This document shows, in pieces, positions 12,382-23,176 of a stretch of 64,000 nt of DNA (position 1 is its first letter; each line of letters opens with the position of its first letter). The notes beneath the pieces were generated by a model. The model was not told the DNA's origin, made no database searches, and was given only the letters and a program-made list of their open reading frames with translations. Both the position numbers and the translations under genes were made by a program. Where the stretch lies: positions 40,305,375 to 40,369,374 of the forward strand of contig CAIIXF020000005.1 in assembly GCA_903813345.2 (NCBI GenBank), given 5' to 3'. The DNA comes from Owenia fusiformis (taxonomy: Eukaryota; Annelida; Polychaeta; Sabellida; Oweniidae).

Positions 12382-12621
12382 TCAGTTAGAGTCATTCTAA
12401 GTGAAGCCGTTTTCTTTCAATTTCTCTAATATCGCGGGTGCTTGAGCCTTGATTTGTGGTTGTTTACAATCATATATTTTTTAGTTTGCATGGCGAAACT
12501 TTTGGGATCAAGATTCAGCTTGGTTTGGCTGTAATTGGAGATTTATCGAAAATGAACGAATTTTGTCCACCATCTTGAATGAAGCTAACTGCAGTTAGAG
12601 TCATCCAGTTGTGGAACAGTG
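12382..12621 (-). repeat. Right terminal inverted repeat
   Basis: Reverse complement of the left repeat, with the same palindrome near its outer end (about 12585-12598). A third CAGTTAGAGTCA copy lies just inside at about 12329-12340, so the subterminal region carries the motif several times in the orientation mirrored from the left side. Confidence 0.9.
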
Positions 12622-12626
12622 TTCTA

Positions 12627-13597
12627 GATATATTCTACTGATTTATCAGAGACATATATAATGTACTCTGAAAGACATTGAGTTAAGCGAGCCATTATTT
12701 TACAAACACATCACCAAACACTCAAAGGCATGGTCATTTTTAAATCACGTGACTTTATTTTACGACCTGTCCAGTGCCACTTTTGAATTTGCTTTTATTA
12801 AATAAAAAATAAATAATCACGATTTTCTGATATTATAACAGATATTCATGATACAATTCAAGAGAGAAATATGTCAACAATGAATAGTTGAATACCACAT
12901 AGCAATCCCAATGCAAACCAATTTTTCATTCAGTGGTGAGAAATTCTCAGGCAAATTAAGACTAATTATACATGATATAATTCCACAAATGGGTGGAAAT
13001 GACAGAATAGGGGATAGAGACGTATTCAATGAGATAAAAGCCATTTAATTACTTAATCCCGTTTGAAATATCATCGTTTTTAATCACCGAATAATTTGAA
13101 AATGGTAAAACAAATATTTTCTGACGTGAAGAGAGATTTATTTGGATTAAAATGCTAATCTTCTGCAAGCTAAATGTTTCACATGTCTACATATGAATGC
13201 TAATTGGGAAACACTAGATCATCCTACACTAGTTAGTAATTAATTTTCAAAAAGTAGACAGTTTTAGTGCATCAATTGTTCACCAAGCAGTCATGCATAT
13301 CATACTTTCATTGACAGCCTCATACACTTATCGCCGCTTTTATATTATGCTGACACTTCAGCAATCCCTAGTGGAATATTATCATGTCACCGCTGTGTAT
13401 TCGCAAAGATCGCTTAGAGGCAATGGAAATTCAGAAGGAGCAAAAGGCAACAATTATAAGCAAAACATACGACAAAATGCAACCACACTTTACATCCAAG
13501 ATCTAACTAAATCTAATTTACTCAATAGAAAGTACAGAATTAGAGTAATCATTGGATATCAAAAGCAATCAGTAATTATAAAAGATAGTTTAACACA
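12627..13597. other. Intergenic, no feature seen
   Basis: AT-rich sequence between the transposon and the 43-bp satellite. An open frame from 13293 continues into the satellite and has no recognisable product. Confidence 0.6.
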
Positions 13598-15255
13598 TCA
13601 CATTAGTGCATTGGTTCAAGGGCACATATATCTAAAAATATCACATTGGTGTATTGATCCAAGTGCAAATATATCTAAAAATATCACATTGGTGTATTGG
13701 TTCAAATGCAAATATATTTAAAAATATCACATTGGTGCATTGGTTCAAGTGGAAATATATCTAAAAACATCACATCGGTGCATTGGTTCAAATGCAAATA
13801 TATCTAAAAACATCCCATCGTTGCATTGGTTCAAATGGAAATTAAAATATCGGCGCATTGGTTCAAGGGCACATATATTTAAACACATCACACTAGGCAT
13901 CGGTTAAATAGTGTAAACATATCTAAACACATCGCATCTGTGCATTGGTCCAAGTGCAAATACATCTCAAAACGTCACATTTGTACATAGGTTCAAGTGC
14001 AAATACATCTAAACACGTCACATTTGTGAATTGGTTCAAGTGCAAATATATCTAAACACGTCATATTTGTGCATCGGTTCAAGTGCAAATATATCTAAAC
14101 GTGTCACATTTGTGCATCAGTTCAAGTGCAAATATATCTAAACACGTCATATTTGTGCATCGGTTCAAGTGCAAATACATCCCAACACGTCACACTCGTA
14201 CATTGGTCTAAGTGAACATATATCTGCACGTCACATTTGTGAATTGTTTCAAGTGCAAATACATCTCAAACGTCACATTTGTACATCGGTTCAAGTGCAA
14301 ATATATCTAAACACGTCACATTTGTGCATCGGTTCAAGTGCAAATATATCACAACACGTCACATTTGTACATAGGTTCAAGTGGAGATATATATCTCAAC
14401 ACGTCACAATTGTACATTGGTCTAAGTGCACATATTTCTGCACGTCACATTTGTGAATTGTTTCAAGTGCAAATACATCTCAAAACGTCACATTTGTACA
14501 TCGGTTCAAGTGCAAATATATCTAAACACGTCACATTTGTGCATCGGTTCAAGTGCAAATATATCCAAACACGTCACATTGGTGCATTGGTTCAAGTGCA
14601 ATTATATCTTAACAGATACATCTGTGCATCAGTTCAAGTGCAAATATATCACAACACATCACATCTGTGAATTGGTTCAAGTGCAATTATATCTTAACAG
14701 ATACATCTGTGCATCAGTTCAAGTGCAAATATATCACAACACATCACATCTGTGAATTGGTTCAAGTGCAAATATATCTAAACACGTCACATCTGTGAAT
14801 TGGTTCAAGTGCAAACATATCTAAAAACATCACATTGATGCATTAGTTCAAGTGCAAATATATTTCAACACATCACATCTGAGAATCAGTTTACATGTGT
14901 CTATTGTGTTATTATGTAATTTGAATTGATAAAAACGAATAAAAAAACAGGTGCAAATATATATAAACACATGGCATTTGTGCATTTGTTCAAATGCAAA
15001 TATATCTAAAAACATCACATCGGTGCATTGGCTCAAGTGCAAATATATCTAAAAACATCACATCGGTGCAATGGTTCAGGTGGAAATATAACACATCACA
15101 AGTTTGCATTGATTCAAGTGCAAACATATATAAATCACATATATATCACATCGGTACATTGGTCCAAAAGCAGATATATCTAAAAACGTCACATCTGTGT
15201 ATTGGTTCAAGTGCAAAAATATTTAAACACGTCACATCTGTAAACCAGTTCACAT
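13598..15255 (+). repeat. 43-bp tandem satellite
   Basis: The unit includes TTCAAGTGCAAATATATC, then TAAACACGTCACATTTGTG and CATTGG. Copies from 13.6 kb are diverged, the core at about 13.9-14.8 kb is more homogeneous, and there is an interruption at about 14880-14950. Both segments, before 14950 and before 15300, end in the same tail: CAGTT-ACATGTGTCTA-TG and then TTATTATGTAATT. Frames open across the array are repeat artefacts. Confidence 0.92.
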
Positions 15256-15290
15256 GTGTCTACTGTTAGCATCGTTGTTATTATGTAATT

Positions 15291-15693
15291 GAATAGACTA
15301 GATGCGAGTAGAAACGTGCAAAGTCAAAGTGATGTCATATTTGAAATCTACATGTAAAAATACATCTAAAAATGTGGTTTCGAAAAGTGTTTATCAACTT
15401 TGAAAATTTAATATTTTTTGAAAATGTGACTTCTGGTTCGGGTTGATTCCCCATAGACCCCATATTAAAAAATCACAAAAAGTGAAATATCTTTTCTTGT
15501 ATTGCACATAATACATTTTCTTTTACTGGACATACTTTAATTTGCATATCTATTCGATACATAAGGGGTATATGAAAGTTGAACCACTAAAACCTATGTA
15601 ATTTAAGTTAAGGGGAACTTTCTACTATACCCGCCATGCTATCTGACCCGAGCGAGCCACCTGGTGGTGAAACTGGTAACTACCTACTCGCAT
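15291..15693. mobile_element. Dispersed repeat copy 1, MITE-like, inserted in the 43-bp satellite
   Basis: From AATAGACTAGATGCGAGTAG to about 15545 it is clearly similar to 31018-31275. The plus strand has ATGCGAGTAG at 15302-15311 and its reverse complement CTACTCGCAT at 15684-15693, so the copy may be a 392-bp element with 10-bp inverted ends. Satellite sequence resumes at about 15723, which supports an insertion. A clear target duplication was not found. No coding capacity. Confidence 0.6.
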
Positions 15694-15722
15694 TTGCGTT
15701 ATTGATTGAAAATAAAGAAATA

Positions 15723-15826
15723 GTGCAAATATATCTAAACGTCATATTTCTGCACTGGCTGGTTCAAGTGTATATATATTCAACACGCTACATTCATTTG
15801 TGCATTGGTTAAGTGCGAATATGTTG
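15723..15826 (+). repeat. 43-bp satellite remnant
   Basis: Resumes AGTGCAAATATATCTAAACG and a second degenerate unit, then stops. It belongs to the array at 13.6-15.3 kb, separated by the dispersed repeat. Confidence 0.75.
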
Positions 15827-17589
15827 TTTTATGTTGTTTTTAACCGAATATTAACAACAATCACGCGGGGAAACATTTGCAGAGCATATACAAACTTCCA
15901 AATGTAAATAAAAAACGCCATTTTGAAAGGAAATGTAGACACGATTTATTAACGCGAAACCATTTGGGGGATTACAAATGGGCCAACAATGTGTTGACAG
16001 ACAGACAGACGGACAAACAAGTCGGCAATTTCAATAGCTCATGCAATGAGAGCAAAAACAACCATCAAAACTATTGAAATATGGGTCATATTACATATTT
16101 GATATGCTAAGTATTTACTCGTTTGTTTCAGGCTGCAGTTAGCTGAGATACAGTGAACATATCCGTGACTAAATCATTGAAGCCTTGTGAAAAGTTCACC
16201 GTATTACGGATGTATTAAAAGACGAATAAATCATAGAAGAAACTTATCTGACAGCAATTGTATCTTAATTGGAGGTATAAGTACTGTCTTTTAAATAAGC
16301 AAATTAACCTGTATTATCTCTAATTCCCACCAGATGTGTTCCCTGAATAATCATAGATATAAATTTCCCATGATTTCATTAACAAGGACTATTTTATATA
16401 TTTTTAATGCTATCATTAGTGGTCTAATCTATAGCATTTATATTGATGGGCTTAAAGTATATTTCAAACCTTCATCCAGGATTATAATTGTTTTGTATTC
16501 ACTAAGAAAATAGCGGAAAACTATCAATTGCAGAATTGAGAAAAAAGTTATTACCATTTTTCTAAATGACAAATTCGAATACAAATTATTACACTATTCA
16601 GCATTGCATTTATTTTTAAGACTAATTACTTCAGTTTCTTATTTTAATATTTCAAATAAATGCGTTTAATACAGAGATGATATATTTGTTTTATTGTATT
16701 GAGATAGTTTGATGAGCAATTAAAGGTAATGTACCTCACTTTTATTTCATTTTTTCTTATTCTATAGAGCACAACAGCTTGCTTGCACAAACAAGTCTCC
16801 CAGCTTATTCAGAAAGAAATGTAATTACCTCAAGTTCTATTTCTAATTACCTAGAATCGATTAAGAAATATTAATATACCTTTTTGTAATTAGGTACTCA
16901 TTAACTGAACAAAAATGTTGACATTTCTGAATGAATCGGCGTCGAAAGTGTTTAATTTGAAGAAAATGAAAGAACAAACATTATGTTACATATACTATAC
17001 AAATCGAAAGCAATTTACCACAACAGCTTCAGTATAAATTTAATCAATCTTTTATGCGAAATGTGTAAGTTTTCATCGATCATTTCTCAAAGAGTTTCAC
17101 ACATGGCAATCCCTTAGAAAACATATCATTGATGTTTTACCCTGCTCCATTTCAAGGAACAATCTCAACACATTTAAGTATGTTGTTTGTGGAGTTTGGT
17201 TATATTTTTCCGAATTCTTGTAATTCTTACAATTATGCAAGCACGGGTGTCAAAACTAGGAAACATCAAAGATCATAACAAAACACAGTAAGAAAACAAC
17301 ATCGAAGAGCACAACGTATCACAAGGATGCAAACGCAAATTATCTGAACGATCTACGCACATTGGAGTAAACAAAACAAAAACAACCCCTCCCCAACCAT
17401 TTAAGAGGAATCAGTATCACAATCCCAAAAAACTACACGGGACATTTCATTCATACTCAAGTCACTGCATTACATGCTTTGCAAGAATACAAATTAAATA
17501 CATACTAGTATATCAGTTTACACAGTTTCGTTGTTGATGACTCTGGCTGGTTTTTCCTCAATCCTTAGTACCAATAGCCTGATGCCTGA
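15827..17589. other. Intergenic, mostly featureless
   Basis: AT-rich. A short GACA microsatellite (TTGACAGACAGACAGACGG) sits at about 15994-16012. No gene is recognisable. Confidence 0.6.
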
Positions 17590-19625
17590 TCAGCACATTC
17601 ATATCATTGAGAAGAAACTGGCCTTTGATGTAGATCAGCATATCTGAATCGTTGAATAACTGGAATACGAAGTTGAAAAGAATCGTTTAGAATAAACAGT
17701 CTTTCGAATTTAATCGGTGTTTCTGAATCGTTTCAAACTAACCTTTGAAATTGATCAACAGATTCAAATCAGTGACTGACCTATGAACTTGATCAACATG
17801 TCCAAATCATTGAAAAGATAATGACCTTTGAACTCGATCAACACATCCAAATCATTGAAAAGAAGCTGACCTTTGAGCTCGATCAACACATCCAAATCAT
17901 TGAAAAGAAGCTGACCTTTGAACTCGATCAACACATCCAAATCATTGAAACGAAACTGACATTTGAACTCGATCAACACATCCAAATCATTGAAAAGAAA
18001 CTGGCCTTTGAACTCGATCAACACATCCAAATCATTGAAAAGAAACTGGCCTTTGAACTCGATCAACACATCCAAATCATTGAAAAGAAACTGACCTTTG
18101 AACTTGATCAACACATCCAAATCATTGAAAAGAAACTGACCTTTGAACTCGATCAACACATCCAAATCATTGAAAAGAAACTGACCTTTGAACTCGATCA
18201 ACACATCCAAATCATTGAAAAGAAACTGGCCTTTGAACTCGATCAACACATCCAAATCATTGAAACGAAACTGACCTTTGAACTCGATCAACACATCCAG
18301 ATCATTGAAAAGAAACTGACCTGTGAACTCGATCAACACATCCAAATCATTGAAAAGAAACTGACCTGTGAACTCGATCAACACATCCAAATCAAGAAAC
18401 TGATCTTTGAACTTGATCAACAGATTCAAATTAGAAAAAGAAACTGAACTATAAACTGGATAAACCCGAGCAAATAAGTGAAAAGAAACCGAACCGTAAC
18501 CTTGACCAACACATCCAAATCAGTGAAAATAAACAGATCTGTGAACTGAATTAACACGTCCAAATCAGTGGAAAGAAACTGAGCTGTAAACTGGACCAAC
18601 ACGTTCGAATCAGTGAAACGAAACGGAAATGTGGACTAGATCAACATCCAAAACACTGACAAGACACTGAACTGTAAACGGGATCAACGCATTCAAATTA
18701 ATAATGAAAAGAAACTGAACAGTGAACCGGATCAACACGTCCAAATAAGTGAAAAGATTGAACTGTGAACTGGATCCACACGTCTCAATCAATGAAAAGA
18801 AAATGAATTGTGAACTTGATCAAAACATCCAAATATATGATATGAACTAAACCCTGAATTGGATGAACACATTCAAATCAATACTTGAAAAGAATCTGAT
18901 ATGTGAACTGGATAAACACATTCAAATCAATAAAATAAAACTGAAAACTGAACTATGAAGTGGATCAACTCGTCCAAATCAATGACATGAAGTAAACTGT
19001 GAACTGGATCAAAAACATTCAAATTAATAAAAAGAAACTGAAGTGTGAACTGGATCAACACATTGGAATCAGTCGTAAGAAACTGGCCCTTGAACTCGAT
19101 CAAGACAGGTGAATTTGATCAACACACATCCAAATCAACAACATAAACAACGACATAAACTAAACAGTGACCTGGATCAAGACATTCAAATTTAATAAAA
19201 AGAAACTGAAATGTGAACTGGATCAATCAGTGGTAAGATACTGACCTTTGAACTTGATCAAGAAATCCAAATCGAATAAAAGAAACTGGCCTTTTAACTT
19301 GATTAACCATCCTGCAAATCGGCCAGAAGAAACTGACTTACATTTGAACAACCTCTCAATTCAGTAAAAAGAAACTGAACTGTGATCTTGATCAACACGT
19401 CCAAATCAATGAGAGGAAAGTAGACTATGAAATGGATCAACACATTCAAATTAATGACCTTTGAACTCAATCAACCCATCCAAATCGGTAATTACTGACA
19501 TTGGCTTTTGAACCGAATCGATACACCTGGAAAGTTGAGAAGAAACTAGCTATTGAACCAGGTCAACACATCCAAATCGGCAAGGGGAAACATACCTTCA
19601 AACTAGGTCAATGTGTCTGCATCGA
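17590..19625 (+). repeat. 45-bp tandem satellite
   Basis: The unit is CTTTGAACTCGATCAACACA, then TCCAAATCATTGAAAAGAAACTGAC. The core at 17811-18400 is nearly uniform, while both flanks degrade with indels and stop codons. Because 45 is a multiple of three and the unit has no stop in one frame of each strand, the core is open for about 210 codons on both strands (TFELDQHIQIIEKKL on plus, FNDLDVLIEFKGQFL on minus). The openness ends exactly where the repeat diverges, so it is read as satellite and not as a gene. Confidence 0.92.
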
Positions 19626-22600
19626 GTCAAAGTAAAATTACTGTAGCCACAAAGAGGAAACTAAAATGGGATGAATGTACAGAACACACCGAAAACGAAG
19701 TTCATTGGCCACGAGCAAAAATATGGATAAGGACTTATCCGAGTGATTGAAAGATTGACAGTTTCCAGTTATTCCCAGTTTACAAGATGCATCAACAGTA
19801 GATGCGCATGTCTGTTTCTTATAATCCACAATATAATAATGGACAGGCATTGTCATCACATCAAAAAAGTATTACTTAGTTCAAATGACTAGTCAGCTAT
19901 CTTTTTGACCCCCGTAAATCCCAAAAGAGCCTATCTAATCAGGGAAATTAAAATCCAATTAGCATCCTGTCAAGATGTCAGTCAAAAAAGTTATTGTAAA
20001 ATTCTAGTTCTCAATTTCAAAATTCTCAATGAAGGTTTTTGAATTGTGATAGTGCCACTCATATTCCCATTCACATCTCCACCCACGGCGTTGTTTAAGT
20101 TACGCAGAAGTGGACAGGTGACAGAGAAATTTTCTCTCAATAATGTCAAATTAATATGAAACTGTTCATATAAAGCTTGTTTGTGACTTCCAAATACAAA
20201 ACACAGATATTAATTTTCGAAGTTTAATACATGAATTAGCATTTTTGTGTATAGAGTTATGAGCTAGAATAGAATGGGTTGTCAATCTGGGCGGGGAAGA
20301 TTGCCGAGGTGGACACTACTATTATTCTCGTGTCACTTTATTCTGTAAAAGATAATTTTGTCAACATGTTCATGTCCGATACTTATTAGGAAGCAGATAC
20401 GTTGAACACAAGGAATGCGCAGTGCGCAAATAAACGTCCCAATGTACGCAAAGTCAGGATTCATAAGACAAGAGGGTAAACTAGACAACCATATGTGGCC
20501 ATTGTGGGATTCACAGAAAGTAGAATATGTGGCCTAATAAAACGATAGATTCTATGTCCGTCACATCCCCAACACTGACAGTATACTGATCCATCCATAC
20601 GAAAACACACGCCCACTTTGTCTTAAACTTTCCAAAAGAGGTCCCACGCGTGGTAGATTGGTAAATCAGAAATGTAAATCCATGTTTCCGAAATTCTCAT
20701 AAAATAAAAAGATTTGTATTTGCTATTTTCAAAGTGTCAGTGAGTGAATACATAATGGGATATAATTGAACGATGATGAGTATCAATAGCTGAATTATAG
20801 TCATAATGTCAATCAAATACCTAATCATCCGTGAAGACTTTGTTCAAATGTACCACAGAAATGAAGAAGGCGATCGTATTACTAGTAAATACACACTGGT
20901 TCCAATATAGTTAACAAAGGAATGGATGGTAAGATAACCAATGTATCCACAATTAAGATGTTAATATGACAATATATTGACAACACTTTTCAAATAAGAT
21001 TGTTGGGGATGATTCTGTCCACAGCTTGAAAACCGAACAAGAGGTCTTTGTATTCGAGCCTTTCACAACTCTCTGAGGGAAAGTGTCTGATAATAACAAC
21101 TTAAGATGGAGATGTTTTTCAAAGAAGTGAAATCAAACTAGTCAAACTATAAGAAACAGTGTACAATTATACACTTTTAGAAATGAAGTATCTCCTTAAA
21201 TTGTACCCTTTCGAATAAGTTGGTTTTGCTTCTTAAAGCTTCATCTCCAAATGTTGCTAGTTAAGAAGGCACTTGGCTCTGACCCCCCATGTACTTTATC
21301 TGTTTTGTCTTTTTCATTCACTGAGTTAACATTTTTGTGGCGAGCTTCACAACTGTCAAGGTTTATGCCATTAAACCCCTAACTTATGAACTATGGATGT
21401 AAGATTTTTCTAGCTCCTCGTTTCAGTATTATGTCTTAAAACTGGCGAAATAAACGTCAACTAAAAAGGAAAGGGGTCCACACGGTGCCAGGCACGAATG
21501 CAATCATTATAAATTAATAATCCTATAATCTTTTTCATCACTTTATTCTTTAATGAAGTCTATGTCAAGATTGTAGTTTACTTTGTTGAAAACATGATAT
21601 CCATAATGGGTATCAAAAATGACCATAAAAATAATTCAAACAATTCAAATGGGAAGAATCATAACAATAATGAGTGTAACTCAGTAAGAGTGTTCCTGTT
21701 CAAGTGAACAATCATTGTGCTCTATTTGATTGCAGGTCGGTAAAAAGGTGTCTTTTACCTGCAGCTTAATTAAAGTGAAAGTGATACGTTAGCGCTTGGT
21801 GTCCTAGGGGTGCCTATAATGAGCATGTGTATGTTTTAGGCCTTTGTACGACTGTCATAGCCATTATTATCGCTATTATTCATAGCCCCCGTATATTGTT
21901 CTGATTTATGATTGCCACAATCGCTCTATGATTAACAAACACATCGACGTGTTAATTAAGAAATACTTTCAAAATATCTCATCTCAATAGCCTTTAATTT
22001 GTTTTTAATTCTAGAAAGCTGCGTCGTCGAAGTGAACAATTGTCACTTTCGGACAAAGGAAGGGGATCGTCCGGCGTATCGTTTAGGTAAAGATGACTTT
22101 ATGAGGCCCTAGAAGCAGCAGACTCTAGATACTTTACTGGAACTTAATTTACTGGAACTGACCCAAGGACCCATACACCAAACTGGCCTTTATTTTCTTA
22201 GCAATCATCATATCCTTTGAAATTAAATAGAAAAATTATGGTTTTAATAAATGTTTACTGAACCACAAATATCGATAAAATCAACTTCAGCAAGGCAATA
22301 AATTTACAAATGTTCTCCTAATGTGCATGCATATAGCCGATAGACAACAGATTTATTCTTAATCTAATAATATTAGTTTCTAAATTGCAATATAATAAAG
22401 TCTAGATTTTTGTGGGATATCTCAGTTGGTTTTCAGTCAAGTTGACAGCGCGGAAAATTCAATTTAATCGATACAGCGATGTACTAGACAGCTTCCCTTC
22501 TATCAAAACAACCAAACAATCAACTAGACTGACAAATATAACATTCTATACCGTAATAAAAGTCCTTTTTAAGCTGGTATTATTTTATAGATATCGATTT

Positions 22601-22951
22601 AATAAACGATGATACCCAATTGGACATTTCCTTTCTCCAGGTACACTCAAGTGGAAACTTCTATTAGAAAAATGGGGAAAATTGTTTTCGTTGAAAATGT
22701 CTTAGGATGCTAAACTGGCGCCGCTACGTTGCACCTTTAAATAAATAAAATAATACAATATACAAGAGAAGTGTTTAATTGAAAAGGCGTCGTTCAAGAG
22801 GCAATTATTTCAATTATTACAAAATTGAAAATAGTCAGTTAATAAATGACAAAGAGCAGCCTGGGAATGGTGCGAAATCTCATTATTTGCAATATTTCAC
22901 ATGTGACATTTGCCACTTTCATAATTTCATGATAATCTGTGATGCATATAA
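19626..22951. other. Intergenic, candidate regulatory islands only
   Basis: No gene is recognised. Two short islands stand out. One, at about 21730-21770, has TGCAGGT and ACCTGCA as inverted copies 18 bp apart. The other, at about 22015-22140, has AAGTGA-ACAATTG-TCACTT followed by GGACAAAGG, resembling SOX/TCF-type sites. They could be enhancers of the EMX cluster, but this is inference. Confidence 0.35.
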
Positions 22952-23176
22952 ATGTACATTGTATTCAAATTTACAATTTTTTGTGTCTGCTTTGTTTTCG
23001 CTTTGTCTCTTGCAACTCCATATGGCATGGGTGTAGCTGATTTGCGCAATATTTTTAGAATCGGTGAAAAGGGAGTGAGTCACCAATGTGCAGAGAGCAA
23101 AAACGGTTTAAAGCATAAGGATGGTACATGTCTGTATGAAGAACTAAAATTGAACCCATGGGAGAAAGTGATCTAA
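22952..23176 (+). CDS. Candidate small secreted peptide ORF (unrecognised)
   Basis: A 74-codon ATG frame begins with a signal-peptide-like segment: MYIVFK, a hydrophobic run TIFCVCFVFALSLA, then a small residue at a plausible cleavage site before TPYGMG. The remaining 50 or so residues are polar, with two cysteines about 14 residues apart (HQCAES and GTCLYE) that could form one disulfide, and a stop after NPWEKVI. Alternatively a donor-like GGGA|GTGAGT at about 23070 could end a first exon just after the leader. No family is recognised. There is no support from a neighbouring gene, and the frame may be chance in AT-rich DNA. Confidence 0.28.
   Translation: MYIVFKFTIFCVCFVFALSLATPYGMGVADLRNIFRIGEKGVSHQCAESKNGLKHKDGTCLYEELKLNPWEKVI

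Larger units (their letters stand above)
9481..12621. mobile_element. 3141-bp DNA transposon with 240-bp terminal inverted repeats
   Basis: The ends are CACTGTTCCACAACTGG at 9481 and its exact reverse complement ending at 12621. The inverted repeats (9481-9720 and 12382-12621) are the same length, with about five mismatches in 240. The element is flanked by the direct repeat TTCTA (9476-9480 and 12622-12626), a 5-bp target duplication. The CACTG start and 5-bp duplication recall Transib-type ends (CACWRTG), but the seventh base does not fit, so the superfamily is uncertain. No transposase is recognisable inside, so it is probably non-autonomous. The interior holds an A/C-rich repetitive block, a hammerhead-like motif and a G12 run. 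Confidence 0.85.

Noticed and set aside
13293-15269. ORFs over the 43-bp satellite
   Set aside because: Repeat-derived (HTSHLCIGSSANIS-type) translations without gene features.
17821-18447. Long repeat-protein gene (ELDQHIQIIEKKL repeats)
   Set aside because: The frame is open because the unit is 45 bp and stop-free; the opposite strand is open too, and the frame ends wherever the repeat degrades.
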